This document shows positions 12,860 to 24,390 of a stretch of DNA of 64,000 nucleotides, piece by piece. Below the pieces are notes generated by a model. The model saw nothing but the letters and a program-made list of their open reading frames with translations. It had not been told where the DNA came from and searched no databases. Position 1 is the stretch's first letter. Each line of letters begins with the position of its first letter. Location: assembly GCA_026874595.1 (NCBI GenBank), contig CM049320.1, positions 36,368,214 to 36,432,213 of the forward strand, read 5' to 3'. The DNA is from Sipunculus nudus. Lineage: Eukaryota; Annelida; Sipuncula; Golfingiida; Sipunculidae. A program made the position numbers and the translations under genes.

Positions 12860-13580
12860 TAATTCTTTTTGCCAAAATTTTCATCCCAAACCTTACATCT
12901 TTCACATACAGCTCACCTACCACCGGGGGAAGAACCATAATTATTTTGAGGTCACAAGGTCAAAGGTCAAGGTCACAGAACCAACTTCTTTGAAAAGCCT
13001 GTGGATGCATTTAAAGCCAAACCTTTCATCCCAATTCTTTGATATTTCACATATAGCTCACCTACTAAGTGGGAGAAGAATCCTATAGATGTTGAGGTCA
13101 CAAGGTCAAAGGTCAGGGTCACAGGATCCACTTCTTTGAAGAGGTTGTGGACACATTTCAAGCTAGACCTTTCATTCCAAACCTTTCAGCACTGATATCG
13201 CTTCTCTGCCAACAGGGGAAAAGCGCTGCTGATTTTGAGGTCAAAGGTCAAGTTCACAGTACCCTCTTCTTGCGTGGAGTCATTTTCAGGCAAACTTTTC
13301 AATCTATACTTTCCATCTGTCATATATGGCTTACCTACCAATAGGGGAAGAAGCCTATTGATGTTGAATTCAAAAGGTCAAAGGTCAAGGTCACAATATT
13401 GTTCTAAATGCTTGTGAACATATTTCAAGTGAAACTGTTCAACCCAAACCTTCAGTCTTTCACATATGCCACATATATGCATCACTGAATGTGATTCAAA
13501 CTTCATATTTATGGGTCTTTTTGCATGAAGAAATAACTAATTGATTTTGAGGTCAGCTGGTCAAGAGGTTAAAGTTTGCA
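12860..13580. repeat. Array of ~144 bp units with AGGTCA clusters
   Basis: About five diverged units repeat near 12950, 13095, 13238, 13373 and (weakly) 13548. Each contains a run such as AGGTCAAAGGTCAAGGTCA preceded by a conserved CTCACCTACC segment. The same unit occurs in the opposite orientation at 46140-46810. ORFs through the array are by-products of repetition. Confidence 0.85.
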
Positions 13581-15009
13581 GGTCTAAGTTATTCACTTAT
13601 TGGTTGCCAAGTAATTACACCCGGCCAGATGTAAGTGGTTAGTAGTTACCCATCATTTAGAAAGAATCCAGTTGATATGTGGGCAAAAGGCCAAGGTCAT
13701 AGGTCAGGTCAACATATTTTGTAGACCATCTCTATTTTTCTTGTGTATATAAGCTTGCACTCCAGCTAATACATCTCACCGTGTGGCTGTAATTGTGAGT
13801 GACACTGGTGACATATGACTCCCTTTTGTATCAGGCTATTAAGTGATAAGGGTTAGTGATAAGTACCTCGTTACTGCATAACAAAACACTGTTGTTGGAA
13901 TACTTCAGCAAGGAATTAACACTATGAGAGTATAGCATTAAGGTTTAGCTACTGATTTATAAGATGATGGGAACATTTTGCAGTTTATTTTATGGAATCA
14001 TAGCAATAAACTTAGTTTCCTAGATATCTGAATATTTTTATATAAATCACTACATATAAAAGCAAGTGTTTGTTCTCATAATATATGGATGTGTACTTGA
14101 TTTAGGATGGCTTTATTACAAGACTCTTAGTCATGCTTTCTGCATTTCTTTTCTTTCAGATTTTGCAGTTTACCAACCCCGCTGACCCCATTGAAAAGCA
14201 GAGTGATAATAAAATATATTGGACCTACACTTTTACATTTGCATATCTATAAATCTGATATGAGCGCCTGAACAAGCCTTTTGAATTGTTTTGGACATTC
14301 ATTACTGTTACATCATTTGGAGAATTTGCCCCAAGTTTGGCCTCTTATTGGAGGATGTGTGATATTAAATGTCAGACTTGTCAGAAATCCATCATGTCTG
14401 CCAGTTAGCCACCTTAGAAATCCTTTTTTCTGTGCAGTTTCATTAATTTTCCTTCAATTTCTGGTCCGATTTAGAGAATGGTTGTTGTCTGATTTCAGAC
14501 CTGTCAGAAGTCCAAAATGGCCACCAGACAACCATCATTAAATTCCTTTTGATCATATTATCTCAAGCACTGTTAAAGTGAAGGCAGTCGGACGTATATT
14601 AATGTAATCTTGCAAAGGATTGGGTCAAATATTTCTTAATAAATATTATCATCATATATGAAAGTGCAGTACAGTTGGCTTGTATTGAATAAAAATTCAT
14701 ACAGAAGCACCTGTTTCTCAATAATTCTTGCATGGATTTCCTTGATTTTTTGCTATATATTTTGATCTTATATTTGCCCTATAAGCTATGGGAATAGTTC
14801 TGGATACCTTAACAATCATACATTTTCCTCAGACCATCATTTTACTGTGATTAAACCAGACATATGTGATATATATTTCTGTTGTCTAAGAAAATTTTGG
14901 CAAATTGGTTCTTCAAAATTTGACTGGAACTTGTGAATCTCAGCCCATGATGTCGCAGGTCATGCTTGGCAGCTGAGCGTCATGACCCATGGGTCACTTG
15001 TTTTTAGCA

Positions 15010-15780
15010 GGCATGGCGCCATGTTCAAAAGAATAATGGAATGAATCCATAAATGTTTTTTTTTAATCTTCCCAAAAATATTTATAAAATTTAATATTTA
15101 TCCATACAGTCCAGGAGATTTTCCATTTTTCATTTCAGCTAAAGTTTTAAAGCATTATTTTATTAATACTTTTGAATCGAATATTAGCTTATTTTCTAGA
15201 TGTTTTTATACTTCTCTCTGTTTAAAATGAAAATCACAGTTGCTTATAACATTTCCTTGTTATAAATTCGAAACGAAATTATGACATTCACTCAATGTAT
15301 TTTTCCTCACCTATAAATGTGTCATGATTCGTCTGAAACTTGCTCGTTTGTTCTTTTTGTATTTTTACGTTCTTAAGATAAAAAAAATACTCTTTCTTCT
15401 CTTCTCTGCACCAAGGAGCACGTGATTTCATGATTGACCCCTCCTTTGCTCTTTTGTTCATATATTTCTTCAAGTTCTAATTTTGAAACCTCTAATTGTT
15501 TAAACACTGTGTCGTGACTGTCTTTAAGATTTTCTGACAAGTATCAATTTTCTTTTTCCAGATCATTTTGTTTACAAGGGATCTTTCTCATTTTCTCTTT
15601 TGGGATATTTTATCGTGAATTCCCGGAACATACATTTTAATACGCCCCAAATAAAATATATATTGAACTCAATATTATCCTGTATTACAGGTCCAATGCC
15701 TTTCCAGTTTTCTGTGTCTTTCAACATCTTGAATTTTCTTAACGTTTCTGTGATGTTTAGTTCAGGGAGAAATTAAACTA
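15010..15780 (-). mobile_element. L1-like LINE, 5' part (pre-RT), interrupted
   Basis: Minus-strand translation shows KSRAPWCREEKKEYFFYL near 15400 (family RSRxxWxEEGEKNTKYFxNL) and LAEMKNGKSPGLYG near 15120 (family KNGKSPGPDG), and upstream (to about 15760) diverged sequence typical of the endonuclease-RT linker. It continues, after the insertion at 12630-15003, with NWRPISL at about 12545. Stop codons show that it is dead. Confidence 0.78.
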
Positions 15781-15789
15781 TGATCTATA

Positions 15790-16920
15790 CAAACAGCGGA
15801 TGTTATACTAACAGAGCTTGATTATGCTAAAAGAGAAGCAATTGTGAAGTTGTCAAGTCTACTGAATTTTAACGGGGTTTCTTGCATTATTTGTTATAGT
15901 ATTCCTTTTTTTGGTATACATGTCGCCATACATCTTTAAAATCGTAATCATTAATAAAGTATTTACGAGATCTCAGTATGGACAGGTGGGTGCAGCTGAT
16001 CCTCCTACTTTATCAAGCCCTGGTTCTAAAGTAATACAGTACAGACAAGCTTTTTGTTCGAAAAAAAAACGAACTTACAGGACAACGGTCATGGGTCTAG
16101 CCGCAGGTTCATAAGAAGGTTAATGATTAACTTAATGTTATTTCCCCGGGGAACCGGTGTTTCTTTTCGAACTACGTATGAAATCCCTTGCGATGATGGT
16201 AGGCTTGTCACATCGGTCGAACCGCTCAAGGTTATCAGCTTATCATCAAAGCATAATTGTAAGAATCTGAGATGTGTATATCAGCCATGAATCTGAAGTA
16301 AAAGTAAAAACGTTGCGTGTTCACAAAGATATTATAGAGCATACATGATGTATACACTTTAACTTCTCTTGTGGAATGCTTGTACACAAGCTGATTATAA
16401 TTTAATTGACTGCATTTAGCTGAAAAAAAATATAAAGTCACTTACAAACCATATCTTATGCAAAACAAATTACCATGCAACCCACTTTTGCCACAAAATT
16501 AATATGTGTGGGCAAAATAACTTAATAATGCAAACCCAACTTACAGAATTGCATCAACAACGGACTTACCTTAGGATCTCAGGACTGTCCTAGACCGTGT
16601 GTATAAATATGTTCCAGCATATCACTTAAGATACTGAAGACATCTGAGCTTTTTTGTAATCAGTTCAATAACCCAAACTAATTTTTTTAATATGGGTACA
16701 ATATGATGCACGTACATTTTTTTTATTTAATACCCCATGACCGCACAACAGGCTAAAGCGTTAAACAAAGTAAAATTTCTAATGGGCCAAAACACAAATA
16801 GGCACATAAAATAACCAAAAATGTAGGTTTAGTTTTGCTTTCTAGCCTTCTTTGTTGATTTTACACTCAAAATCGCACTTTTGGAGGATCTGTCTAGGCT
16901 TTGCTGTAAAAAGCATCTAG
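15790..16920. other. Unassigned non-coding stretch
   Basis: Only short chance ORFs are present (15911-16114, 16054-16290, 16235-16441) and no family is recognised. Confidence 0.45.
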
Positions 16921-16924
16921 TGTT

Positions 16925-16979
16925 AACAGATAGACGAAAGACGGACGCCACATCACGGCTATACCTCACAAGTGAGCTA
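16925..16979 (+). repeat. Repeat terminus with hairpin followed by CTAA
   Basis: An AGACGGACG tract is followed by the perfect hairpin CTCACAAGTGAG and then CTAA. This is the same architecture as the ends at 28895-28917, 59150-59187 and 61635-61673. The body of the element to the left is not delimited. Confidence 0.5.
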
Positions 16980-17128
16980 ACAGTGCACTGGCATGGGGTT
17001 TTCACATGTAGTCTGTTATAAGGAAAACAAACCTAACGTGGATTTGATCAAATGTAAATGGATTTTGGAATTTTACCCATTAACAGTCATGAAATATTTA
17101 GCGCATATCCCAACTGCTAATATTTGAC

Positions 17129-17378
17129 ACATATACGGAACAGACGATTATTTTCGCTAATTAAGCTGATGGCTTGTAGCTCCAAATTGACTGTGATATG
17201 AGCAATGTGACATTTGCTAAGCTGAACCATGACGTAACGGCAGGACCGACTGGCACAGAATATGAAGACATTCATACTATCTGTGACAAGATCTGACGCT
17301 CATTCGATGGAGACAATATCTCTGTTAGCTTAAAGTTCATGGTATCGACATGGAATATTCAAGCTTATGCTAACTCAA
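17129..17378. repeat. Repeat block A, copy 1
   Basis: A roughly 250 bp segment recurs at 17848-18104 with about 90 percent identity by eye. No coding potential is seen. Confidence 0.85.
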
Positions 17379-17607
17379 AAAATGATTATCTGATTTTCAA
17401 TTACTGACGTTGACAGATTGCAAAAGAATAAATGTGTTTCATACAGTCATTATAATAATCGATATTATATTACACGATAATGTCATGTACTTTATCTTGC
17501 CAAGCAGATATGACACATTTTGCTTTGATTATCTAATGATAATGATTAATTATTAATTATTAATCCAGTCAACTTAAGCGTATATTCTACTCAGGTACGG
17601 AACTAAG

Positions 17608-17668
17608 CTAACTTAACTTAGCTTTTCTTTGTTACAAGTTTACTATTTACTAAATAATTAATTCTCGC
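17608..17668. repeat. Repeat block C, copy 1
   Basis: An AGCTAACTTAACTTAGC-containing 60 bp segment recurs at 18743-18806. Confidence 0.75.
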
Positions 17669-17850
17669 TTGGCGATAGGGCAAACACAACGATTTTTAGC
17701 GATTTCAGGAGCAAACCATTATCTAAGAAATAGGAAATCAACATTGCTTCCGTTTCTACATTAATTCTTCGCTAACGCTCGTCGAACGGAAAATATTTTG
17801 GTATAAAATTGTCTCGCCCGGAGGCAAACCGTAACTGTCAGTGTCCAACA
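17669..17850. repeat. Repeat block B, copy 1 (promoter-like)
   Basis: A roughly 180 bp block recurs at 19351-19535. It contains TATAAAA near 17801 and a GCCTC/GAGGC-like inverted motif. Here it runs directly into block A copy 2 and loses the ATG that follows the other copy. Confidence 0.85.
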
Positions 17851-18104
17851 TATACGACATAGCCGATTATTTTCGTTGATTAGGCTGACGGCTTGTAGCT
17901 CCAAATTTACAGAGATATGAGCATTGTGTAAAATGTGACATTTGCTAAGCTGAATCAAGACGTAAAGACAGGACCGACTGGCACAGAATATGACGACATC
18001 CATACAACCTGTGAAAAGATCTGACGCTCATTCGATGGAGACAATATCTCTGTTAGCTTAAATTGTATGGTATCAACATGGAATATTCAAGCTTATAGTA
18101 ACTC
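17848..18104. repeat. Repeat block A, copy 2
   Basis: This is the direct repeat of 17129-17378, about 718 bp downstream, with a short insertion near 17915-17940. Confidence 0.85.
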
Positions 18105-18742
18105 GTAAAATGATTATTATTGTTGCATACCGTGAGCCTTCCGTAATGAGTGTGTGTTCTGATGTTGTAACACATACACTCTCTTTAATTTTATTTGATT
18201 GGTTGCTCTGGTTTCGGTCCCATAATATGTTAGCTTGTTTATAATTCACGAAATGGCTCGCACAGCGGCCTGGCATAACATGATCTCTCGACGGAACGAT
18301 AGCGTATTGCTTGTTCACAGAAGGAGGAACCCGATCTTTCATTATGCCTAATTTTATTTTTTTATAATTTATGTATCATACAACCATTTGTATAGATACC
18401 TCGACCAGTTTAAGGTGTGGCCGAGCACTCTAGTTTAGGGAATTCGGGACCCTCATCCGAAATGTTCCTTCGGCAACGCTAAAATAATCACAAATTTAAT
18501 AACAGTTAGACCTAGCTGTAAGGAAAATTATTGAAAAATAGAAGTGGTTCTTAAAAAGCTTATATTTTGATTTTACCTTTCAAAGGAACAACAACTTTGG
18601 TAACATTCAACAGTGGCTAAATCATAGTTCATACGCCAACTCATATAACAATCATCATTTTCTAGTCACTGTAACAAATAATTAAATTTCAAAACTAAAT
18701 AATTTTGTTAAGAAATAATAATCACACAGATGAAGCAATAAT
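18105..18742. other. Unassigned stretch between repeat blocks
   Basis: I recognise no gene. An 89-codon minus-strand ORF (18073-18342) overlaps block A and has no domain I can name. Confidence 0.4.
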
Positions 18743-18806
18743 TTAGCTAACTTAACATAGCTTTTCTATGTTACAAGTTTACTATTTACTAAATGATTAA
18801 TATTTA
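18743..18806. repeat. Repeat block C, copy 2
   Basis: This is the direct repeat of 17608-17668 with a few substitutions. Confidence 0.75.
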
Positions 18807-18947
18807 TGAAATAAACTTACCTTGTTTCTCGAGGACTGGTATATAAGGTAGCATCACACTACTGATTTTTCAACGTTTATCGCTTGTAAATTTCCGCTTG
18901 TTTCAGACGTTCTTGAAATTGCCTATATTAACAATAACGCATATGAA

Positions 18948-19200
18948 CAAAATAAATATAAACTTATTTATTTTACATGGATTGTACAAATAGTTATTAT
19001 AACTAATCGAGGCACTCTCCATGGGTCCGGTGATGGCGTTCGGTAGTCTGCAGGGGTAGAGGAAACCGGAGTACCCGGAGAAAACCACCGGTCTTGGACG
19101 GGCAACTACAACCCATTCTCATAGCCACGCTGGGGATCGAAAACGGGTCGCCAGCGGAGAGAGCCAACCGTTTTACCACTCAGCTGTCCAGGTATCTAAA
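18948..19200 (-). mobile_element. tRNA-derived SINE
   Basis: On the minus strand the head (19200 downward) carries an A-box-like CAGCTGAGTGGTAAAACGG (about 19168-19186) and a B-box-like GTTTTCGATCC (about 19134-19144) at tRNA spacing. A body with CCGGGTACTCCGGTTTCCTC follows, then an AT-rich tail ending near 18948. The tail portion recurs in the opposite orientation at 25705-25785. It is a repeat and not a tRNA gene, because no acceptor stem closes. Confidence 0.75.
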
Positions 19201-19350
19201 GTTAACATAAACCAATCAAATATATCTCAATGGTTTAACATCAATAAACATTTATGTCTCCCCCCTCGGGTAACTTTTTTTTACAAAGTCATTAATATTG
19301 CAATATGATAGTTAACTTGAGCATGGGTGTTTGAATAAAGTGAACCTTGG

Positions 19351-19535
19351 CTCGCTTGGCGATAGGGCAAACAAAACGATTTTAGCAATTTAAGGAGCAA
19401 GCATTTATCTAAAAAATAGGAAATCAACATTACTTCCGTTTCTACATTAATTCTTCGCTAACGCTCGTCGAACGGACAATATTTAGTATAAAATTGCCTC
19501 GCCCGGAGGCAAACCGTACACTGTCAGTGTCAAAC
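19351..19535 (+). promoter_or_regulatory. Repeat block B, copy 2, with TATA box upstream of a short ORF
   Basis: TATAAAA at 19487-19493 lies 43 bp before an ATG at 19536, with the near-palindrome GCCTCGCCCGGAGGC in between. The block is duplicated at 17669-17850. I infer a core promoter of a repeat-encoded or host gene. No transcript evidence is available. Confidence 0.45.
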
Positions 19536-19661
19536 ATGCAGGCGAAGAAAGGTCTTTTAGAGCACTTCTCTTATGTGCCTAGGAAAGGTGGCCGTACAAC
19601 TCTTGCGAGTAAAACATCATCTTCCACACCTTCCTGCAAGCAAAAAAATGTGAGGGAATAA
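19536..19661 (+). CDS. Short ORF or first exon downstream of TATA block
   Basis: ATG at 19536 opens a 41-codon frame beginning MQAKKGLLEHFSYVPRKGG and stopping at 19661. A possible splice donor (GTGAGG) lies at about 19651, so it may be a first exon. The N-terminus resembles the KK..LLxxF openings seen in some transposase or zinc-finger proteins, but that is too weak for an assignment. There is no continuation I can follow downstream. Confidence 0.25.
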   Translation: MQAKKGLLEHFSYVPRKGGRTTLASKTSSSTPSCKQKNVRE

Positions 19662-21025
19662 TAAAATGACATGTTTATGTTGTAATTTAGAGGAATTTTA
19701 GGAAAATACAGAAGATTCGAACACCGAACATCTTTGTGTTTGTCCAATTTAATACTTTCTTTTACCGATAATAAGACATTCCAAATAACGAAGAAAAGAT
19801 AAAGCAACTGATTGCGGCCTAATCTTTATTTTTTTTATATTATGATGTATGAATACTACTGGCAATGAAATGTTTATAGGTTTGTAAGCATATTTGAATA
19901 AATCAAGGTAATCTTAGACAACTATATGTCGTATTCCTTTCGATAATGATAACAGAAACAGTCGCTACATTATTCGCACTGTGTAACAATAATTTAATTA
20001 CGGACGCCCATTCCACTAGAAAAGTCAAGGGGACAGCAGACGAAGAAAGAAATTGTGTTTCGGGTAGGCCTTACTAATTTATTTTATTCTGAATAGTTAT
20101 ATATGTGATAGGATTTGTAAATGCACTGCAGATTTAGGCAGGGGGACATAACAGCTTGTTTCGGTAGATATGGTAAATGTTCACGTTAAGTCTATGGGAC
20201 GCTAAAGCTGGAAGCACTATTTATTCTATATGATGCACAAATCCTGGAACTGTGGGATGTAGGTTACACCTGTGTGCACAAAACTAAATGTCTTACACAG
20301 CAATCAAAGAACTTGGTCGTATAGGTTTATACTTAATATTTATCCTCGTCTAATAATAACATTTTGACACATGTTTTGTCAAAGTTTAAAGCTTTTGTAT
20401 AGCAGTTCAAGTGCATAATACGGTATTAGAGCTGCCATTATATACAGTAACAACTGCTGATGGCAATAGTGGTATGTTGTCGAGTATTTATACAGGTAAA
20501 TTTATACAATATTTAAGTATGAACAATCATATTATTTATACTACATGTACCCGTAGACAAAAATCCAGAGTTCTAAAAGATAATTAGTTCTGTATTAAGC
20601 TTGAAGGGACTACATGTTTCATATTTTAATTTTAGGATTATTTAATATTATTTGTGCTATAATTCTCGAGGAAACCCTACCTCTATACAGAATCAGCAAA
20701 GAATGACAATTTTTGCTATTCATCAAAACACACAATTAAATACGTGTAGGAAAAAGACATCAGCATATAAAGGGCCTAGGAATTATGAGTGATTATAATA
20801 TTTTTTACGAAACACAACATGACACGAAATTACCATTGCTGGAGTGATGACAATATAATATATTTTTTTAAAATTTTCAAAGATTTCTTTGGTGAAGGTA
20901 TCCGCCTCCATTTTTATGCTCTCTTATCTAATTCTTAATCTAAGTATGTACATCTGCAGAGTTCCATTTCAGTTTGGGACTACTTGACAGGGCGGTAGCA
21001 CTCTCTTTCTATCATATTAGTTTGG
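19662..21025. other. Unassigned AT-rich stretch
   Basis: No exons or repeats are recognised. Confidence 0.45.
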
Positions 21026-21029
21026 TATC

Positions 21030-21292
21030 CTGGTGTCACCCAGGCCCGGTGTGTACCACACTTGCGGGTCCAGGGCGTGTAATCATCTCCATTGCTGGGT
21101 CATAACACCGAGGAACCCCCCAAAGACGCACCTTTTTGGAGTGATTCACGGCTGTGGGGTACAGCCTCCCCATTAAGCCTGCAGAGCGCTCACCAGCGCC
21201 GACCGTGAAAAATCTCACCGCCTTGGCTTGGATTTGAACTAACGACCTCCCGCCTTTGATTTTATGTGCTCTACCCCTGAGCCACAGCAGCC
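21030..21292 (-). mobile_element. tRNA-derived SINE, second family
   Basis: Minus-strand head: A box TGGCTCAGGGGTAGAGCA at 21267-21284 and B box AGTTCAAATCC at 21230-21240, both close to the Pol III consensus and at tRNA spacing. A GC-rich unrelated body of about 200 bp follows to 21030. Downstream of the B box the tRNA fold does not continue, so it is a SINE and not a functional tRNA gene. Confidence 0.8.
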
Positions 21293-21299
21293 GATTGAC

Positions 21300-24200
21300 A
21301 ATTTAATAGATATAAAGATTGCATATAGAAGCCACCTAAAGTGAAAATGTGAATAAATTATATGACTAAAGCAAAGGGGAAAATTAAAGAAAGATATTTT
21401 GTATAAAGTGAAGCTCAGAGGACATTACAGAAACGATTTAAATGTAAGTTGAGGGTTATTGATGTATAAGTATATTAACTTATTGTAGGAAATGATAACA
21501 GGCACATGCATGTCGATGAAGGCTCTTGCAACCTATAGCTGCCAAAGAGAAAAGTCAGACTCAGGTGAATAGATTCAAACATGATTAATAATTGTCCTGA
21601 TCCTTGTTGGTTGATCTAGAATAAGCATGTCTGTTCGAAAACCGACAACGGTCTTAGAAAAAAGTAGGTTTACATCTTTCGGTGCGAGTCATTGGCAAAG
21701 AAATGTGGGAATTTGCTTCTGTGTCTCTAGGCGAATTGACCCAAAATGCAATGTACGGATTATGCTGAAACTTTATTGAGGGTAAGAGTATAACCGTATT
21801 TACAATGCATTAAATTTGGTAATTAAAATAACCATAATATATTTTTCTTAGTACTTTCAAGCCCGATTTCTTTGTCCCCGTTTAATCCCGTAATCGTATG
21901 AATATGTCTTGTCATCCGCCAGGTAAAACAGGTCACTGAAGCGTGACAGCGTGTGTATACATGAAAAATGTACACATGAACACATGACTGGTAAGAATAT
22001 TGTGGTGGAGGTTTGTTAGCTTTGACTGCAGAAGCTGTTTGGTAATGAAATCCCTATCAGTACTTGTAATATGTTTTCAACGTCTCTGAAAATTGCGGAT
22101 CCAAATAGAAAATGTGTACATCTCCCACTCCCCCCCCCCCCCCCGAACTGTGTTTCAGTTGAACAACTTTAAAAAAAATAAATGCTATCGTTGATCCGGC
22201 TAAAAGCCCTTGCACTGAAAGCGGAGTTATTTGTCTTTGCTTAGCATTGAGTTCCGTATGAGATGGTTAGATTCCATTACAGGTTATAATGGGTATTTGG
22301 GTCAATCGGGAAATTCAGGAAAATCTCCGGTGAGCTTCATGAATAAGCGTAACATGCGTTGAGGACCATGATGCATAAAAGAAATAGGGGCACCTATAGA
22401 GTAATACTAATTTATTAATTATAAATTATTAATTATGCATCTTAATAGAATTACTCTCGAAAAAGCAAAAGAAAACAAACTTTCCTAGAAGAGCACACCG
22501 ACGTTAGGTGTACAGATTTTGGAGAATTAAATCTTAGCGGAAGCAGGCAAACCGTTGTTTAAAAATACCAACTGTGTATTAAGTATAAAGATGTTATAAG
22601 TCAGCTTTTTCCGTATTGCGTTCGTATTCGCTGAGGTTGGCATTGGCATATGTATTAAACGGCTACGTGTGTTATCAACACAACCAACCATGCGCACTCT
22701 ATTTTCACGAAGTACCTACTGAAACAATTCAACAGCGTACACCCGGCGGGAGTTTCACGATTATAAGGTCTCACTTTTTTGTAAGTTTCATTCCGGGGCG
22801 ATGCGTCACAAAGCACAGTGACATCGCACTCTACGAGAAGCATGTCTCTTGTGGCGTTGCCTCACTCAATTCACCGAATGCCGGGCTGACACAAGATCAC
22901 TGTATTATAACAATATATAAGCCATATAAACCAGTCTGTTATATGAAACTTGAATAAATATCTCGTCATACCGCGTATACCAGATTTTTATCTGGTTGAT
23001 AACATGCTCGGCCGGTAAAAAAAAGTATATATAGAGTCAGCCTCTCAGGTTCTAATCAAGGACGTAAGGTATGATGGTACATAAACCAATTGTAACATCT
23101 TTATTCAGAAAGGCTGATGCTGCATCTTTCATTAGCTCACCACAACTATTTATTTTCAACTTCTACATATTTATTCAATAAAAGAAAGTTGTATCTTGAA
23201 TAACACGACAAACCTTGAATAAAGTTCATAGTTACTGGACGAATCATATAGCGTTTATGCACATCTTCAATTATTTATGAAACCGTCTTTGCAAAATTTT
23301 CCATAATCGTAAACTGATATACCCTGATAAAATTAGACTATGTTTCTTTAACTTCCTAGAATTTTTCCAAGACCCTGAAATTCTAGAATATGCTGACGAC
23401 AAAATATAAAATTGAATATTTCTATATTTCATAGTGATGTAATTGCTTTATTTATGTTGCCAATAGGAACTTGGAAATTAAACTTATATTATTACAAATA
23501 AGTTTGGATCAGGACTTTGTCATCCCATTGATTTCTCTGTGTTTGGCATCAAAGTAACAACATTTAAAACATATTTCATAAGTATAACTCATTGCGTCAG
23601 TGGTAAATATAATCACATCCCTGCTTAAAAGATCAATATTTTTATTAAAGGATTATATCATAATCCACTTATCCAACTAAAGTACATAATATTGCATAGT
23701 TACAAATCACTTATTTACAACTTTAGCAAGGCAATTTAAGGGGCTAAAGAATATCATATCTTTGTATTATATATATTATTTAGTATTACATTATAAAATA
23801 GAGTTAAATACAGCGACCACATAAATCAACCCGAGTTTCACATAGAGATAAGTTTCTAGAGGATACTATTCTTACAGTAAATCATCGACTGATACTAATC
23901 AAGAGCAAATACTGGTTTTGGCCGCATTTTTTTTGCCTGATCGTATACTTAAATGTTAAAGCAGGGGGGAATGTTAAATGCGTCACTCCTATCTGTTGCT
24001 GAATACGAAACATTTATGGGGAAATCCCTGTATTTGATCGCAACGTTGCAACGTAAACATTAACCTAAATTGTTAGTGGTATTTTGGTTTGTTTTAAAGC
24101 TAGTCTGTACAACCCATGCCCGCCTCGTATGACCATAGTCTTGATGGCGACAGAGGAGGCTGTAAAATTTTTGTTTTACACGAAATTTAAATCAATTAAG

Positions 24201-24360
24201 TACTGCTTGTAATGACTTTTTGTGTCTTTTCTGTCTGTGCTGGCTTAGGTAGGCCCACAGTGAAAGCATTGTAGATTATCATGCGTTTCTTCAGGCTGAC
24301 CTCTCCATGGTTAGGTAAATGTGTAAGTCTCTCAATGAGGCCAGGCCTAATGTGAACACA
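21300..24360. other. Unassigned stretch
   Basis: A poly-C run lies at 22131-22144. A 113-codon plus-strand ORF at 22616-22957 does not begin with ATG and matches nothing I know. I see no supported gene here. Confidence 0.45.
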
Positions 24361-24370
24361 TAAAGAAGAC

Positions 24371-24390
24371 TGAACTCCTTGCGGAGTTCA
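24371..24390. repeat. Perfect short inverted repeat
   Basis: TGAACTCCTTGCGGAGTTCA forms an 8 bp stem with a 4-base loop. It may be chance or part of an unrecognised repeat end. Confidence 0.6.

Larger units (their letters stand above)
12630..15003 (-). mobile_element. Insertion of the GACCCATGGGTC/CTGAGCTAA terminal family, copy 3
   Basis: Read on the minus strand, the element starts with ACAAGTGACCCATGGGTCA (15003 downward) and ends with a GGAC-rich tract and a CAGCTGAGCTAAAAA end at 12630. The same ends in the same relative order bound 55151-59187 and 59823-61673 on the plus strand. No transposase is seen, so it is non-autonomous. It sits inside an L1-like LINE, with LINE sequence on both sides. 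The internal sequence differs from the other two copies and contains AGGTCA-rich tandem units. A Helitron-like origin is my inference from the hairpin-plus-CTAA end. Confidence 0.7.

Noticed and set aside
12840-13417. ORFs at 12840-13088, 13147-13344 and 13235-13417 as a repeat protein
   Set aside because: They run through the 144 bp AGGTCA units and change frame from unit to unit.
21220-21292. tRNA gene
   Set aside because: A and B boxes are good, but the sequence after the B box does not close an acceptor stem and continues into a SINE body.
22616-22957. 113-codon plus-strand ORF
   Set aside because: It has no ATG start, no domain, no splice context and a composition typical of chance frames.
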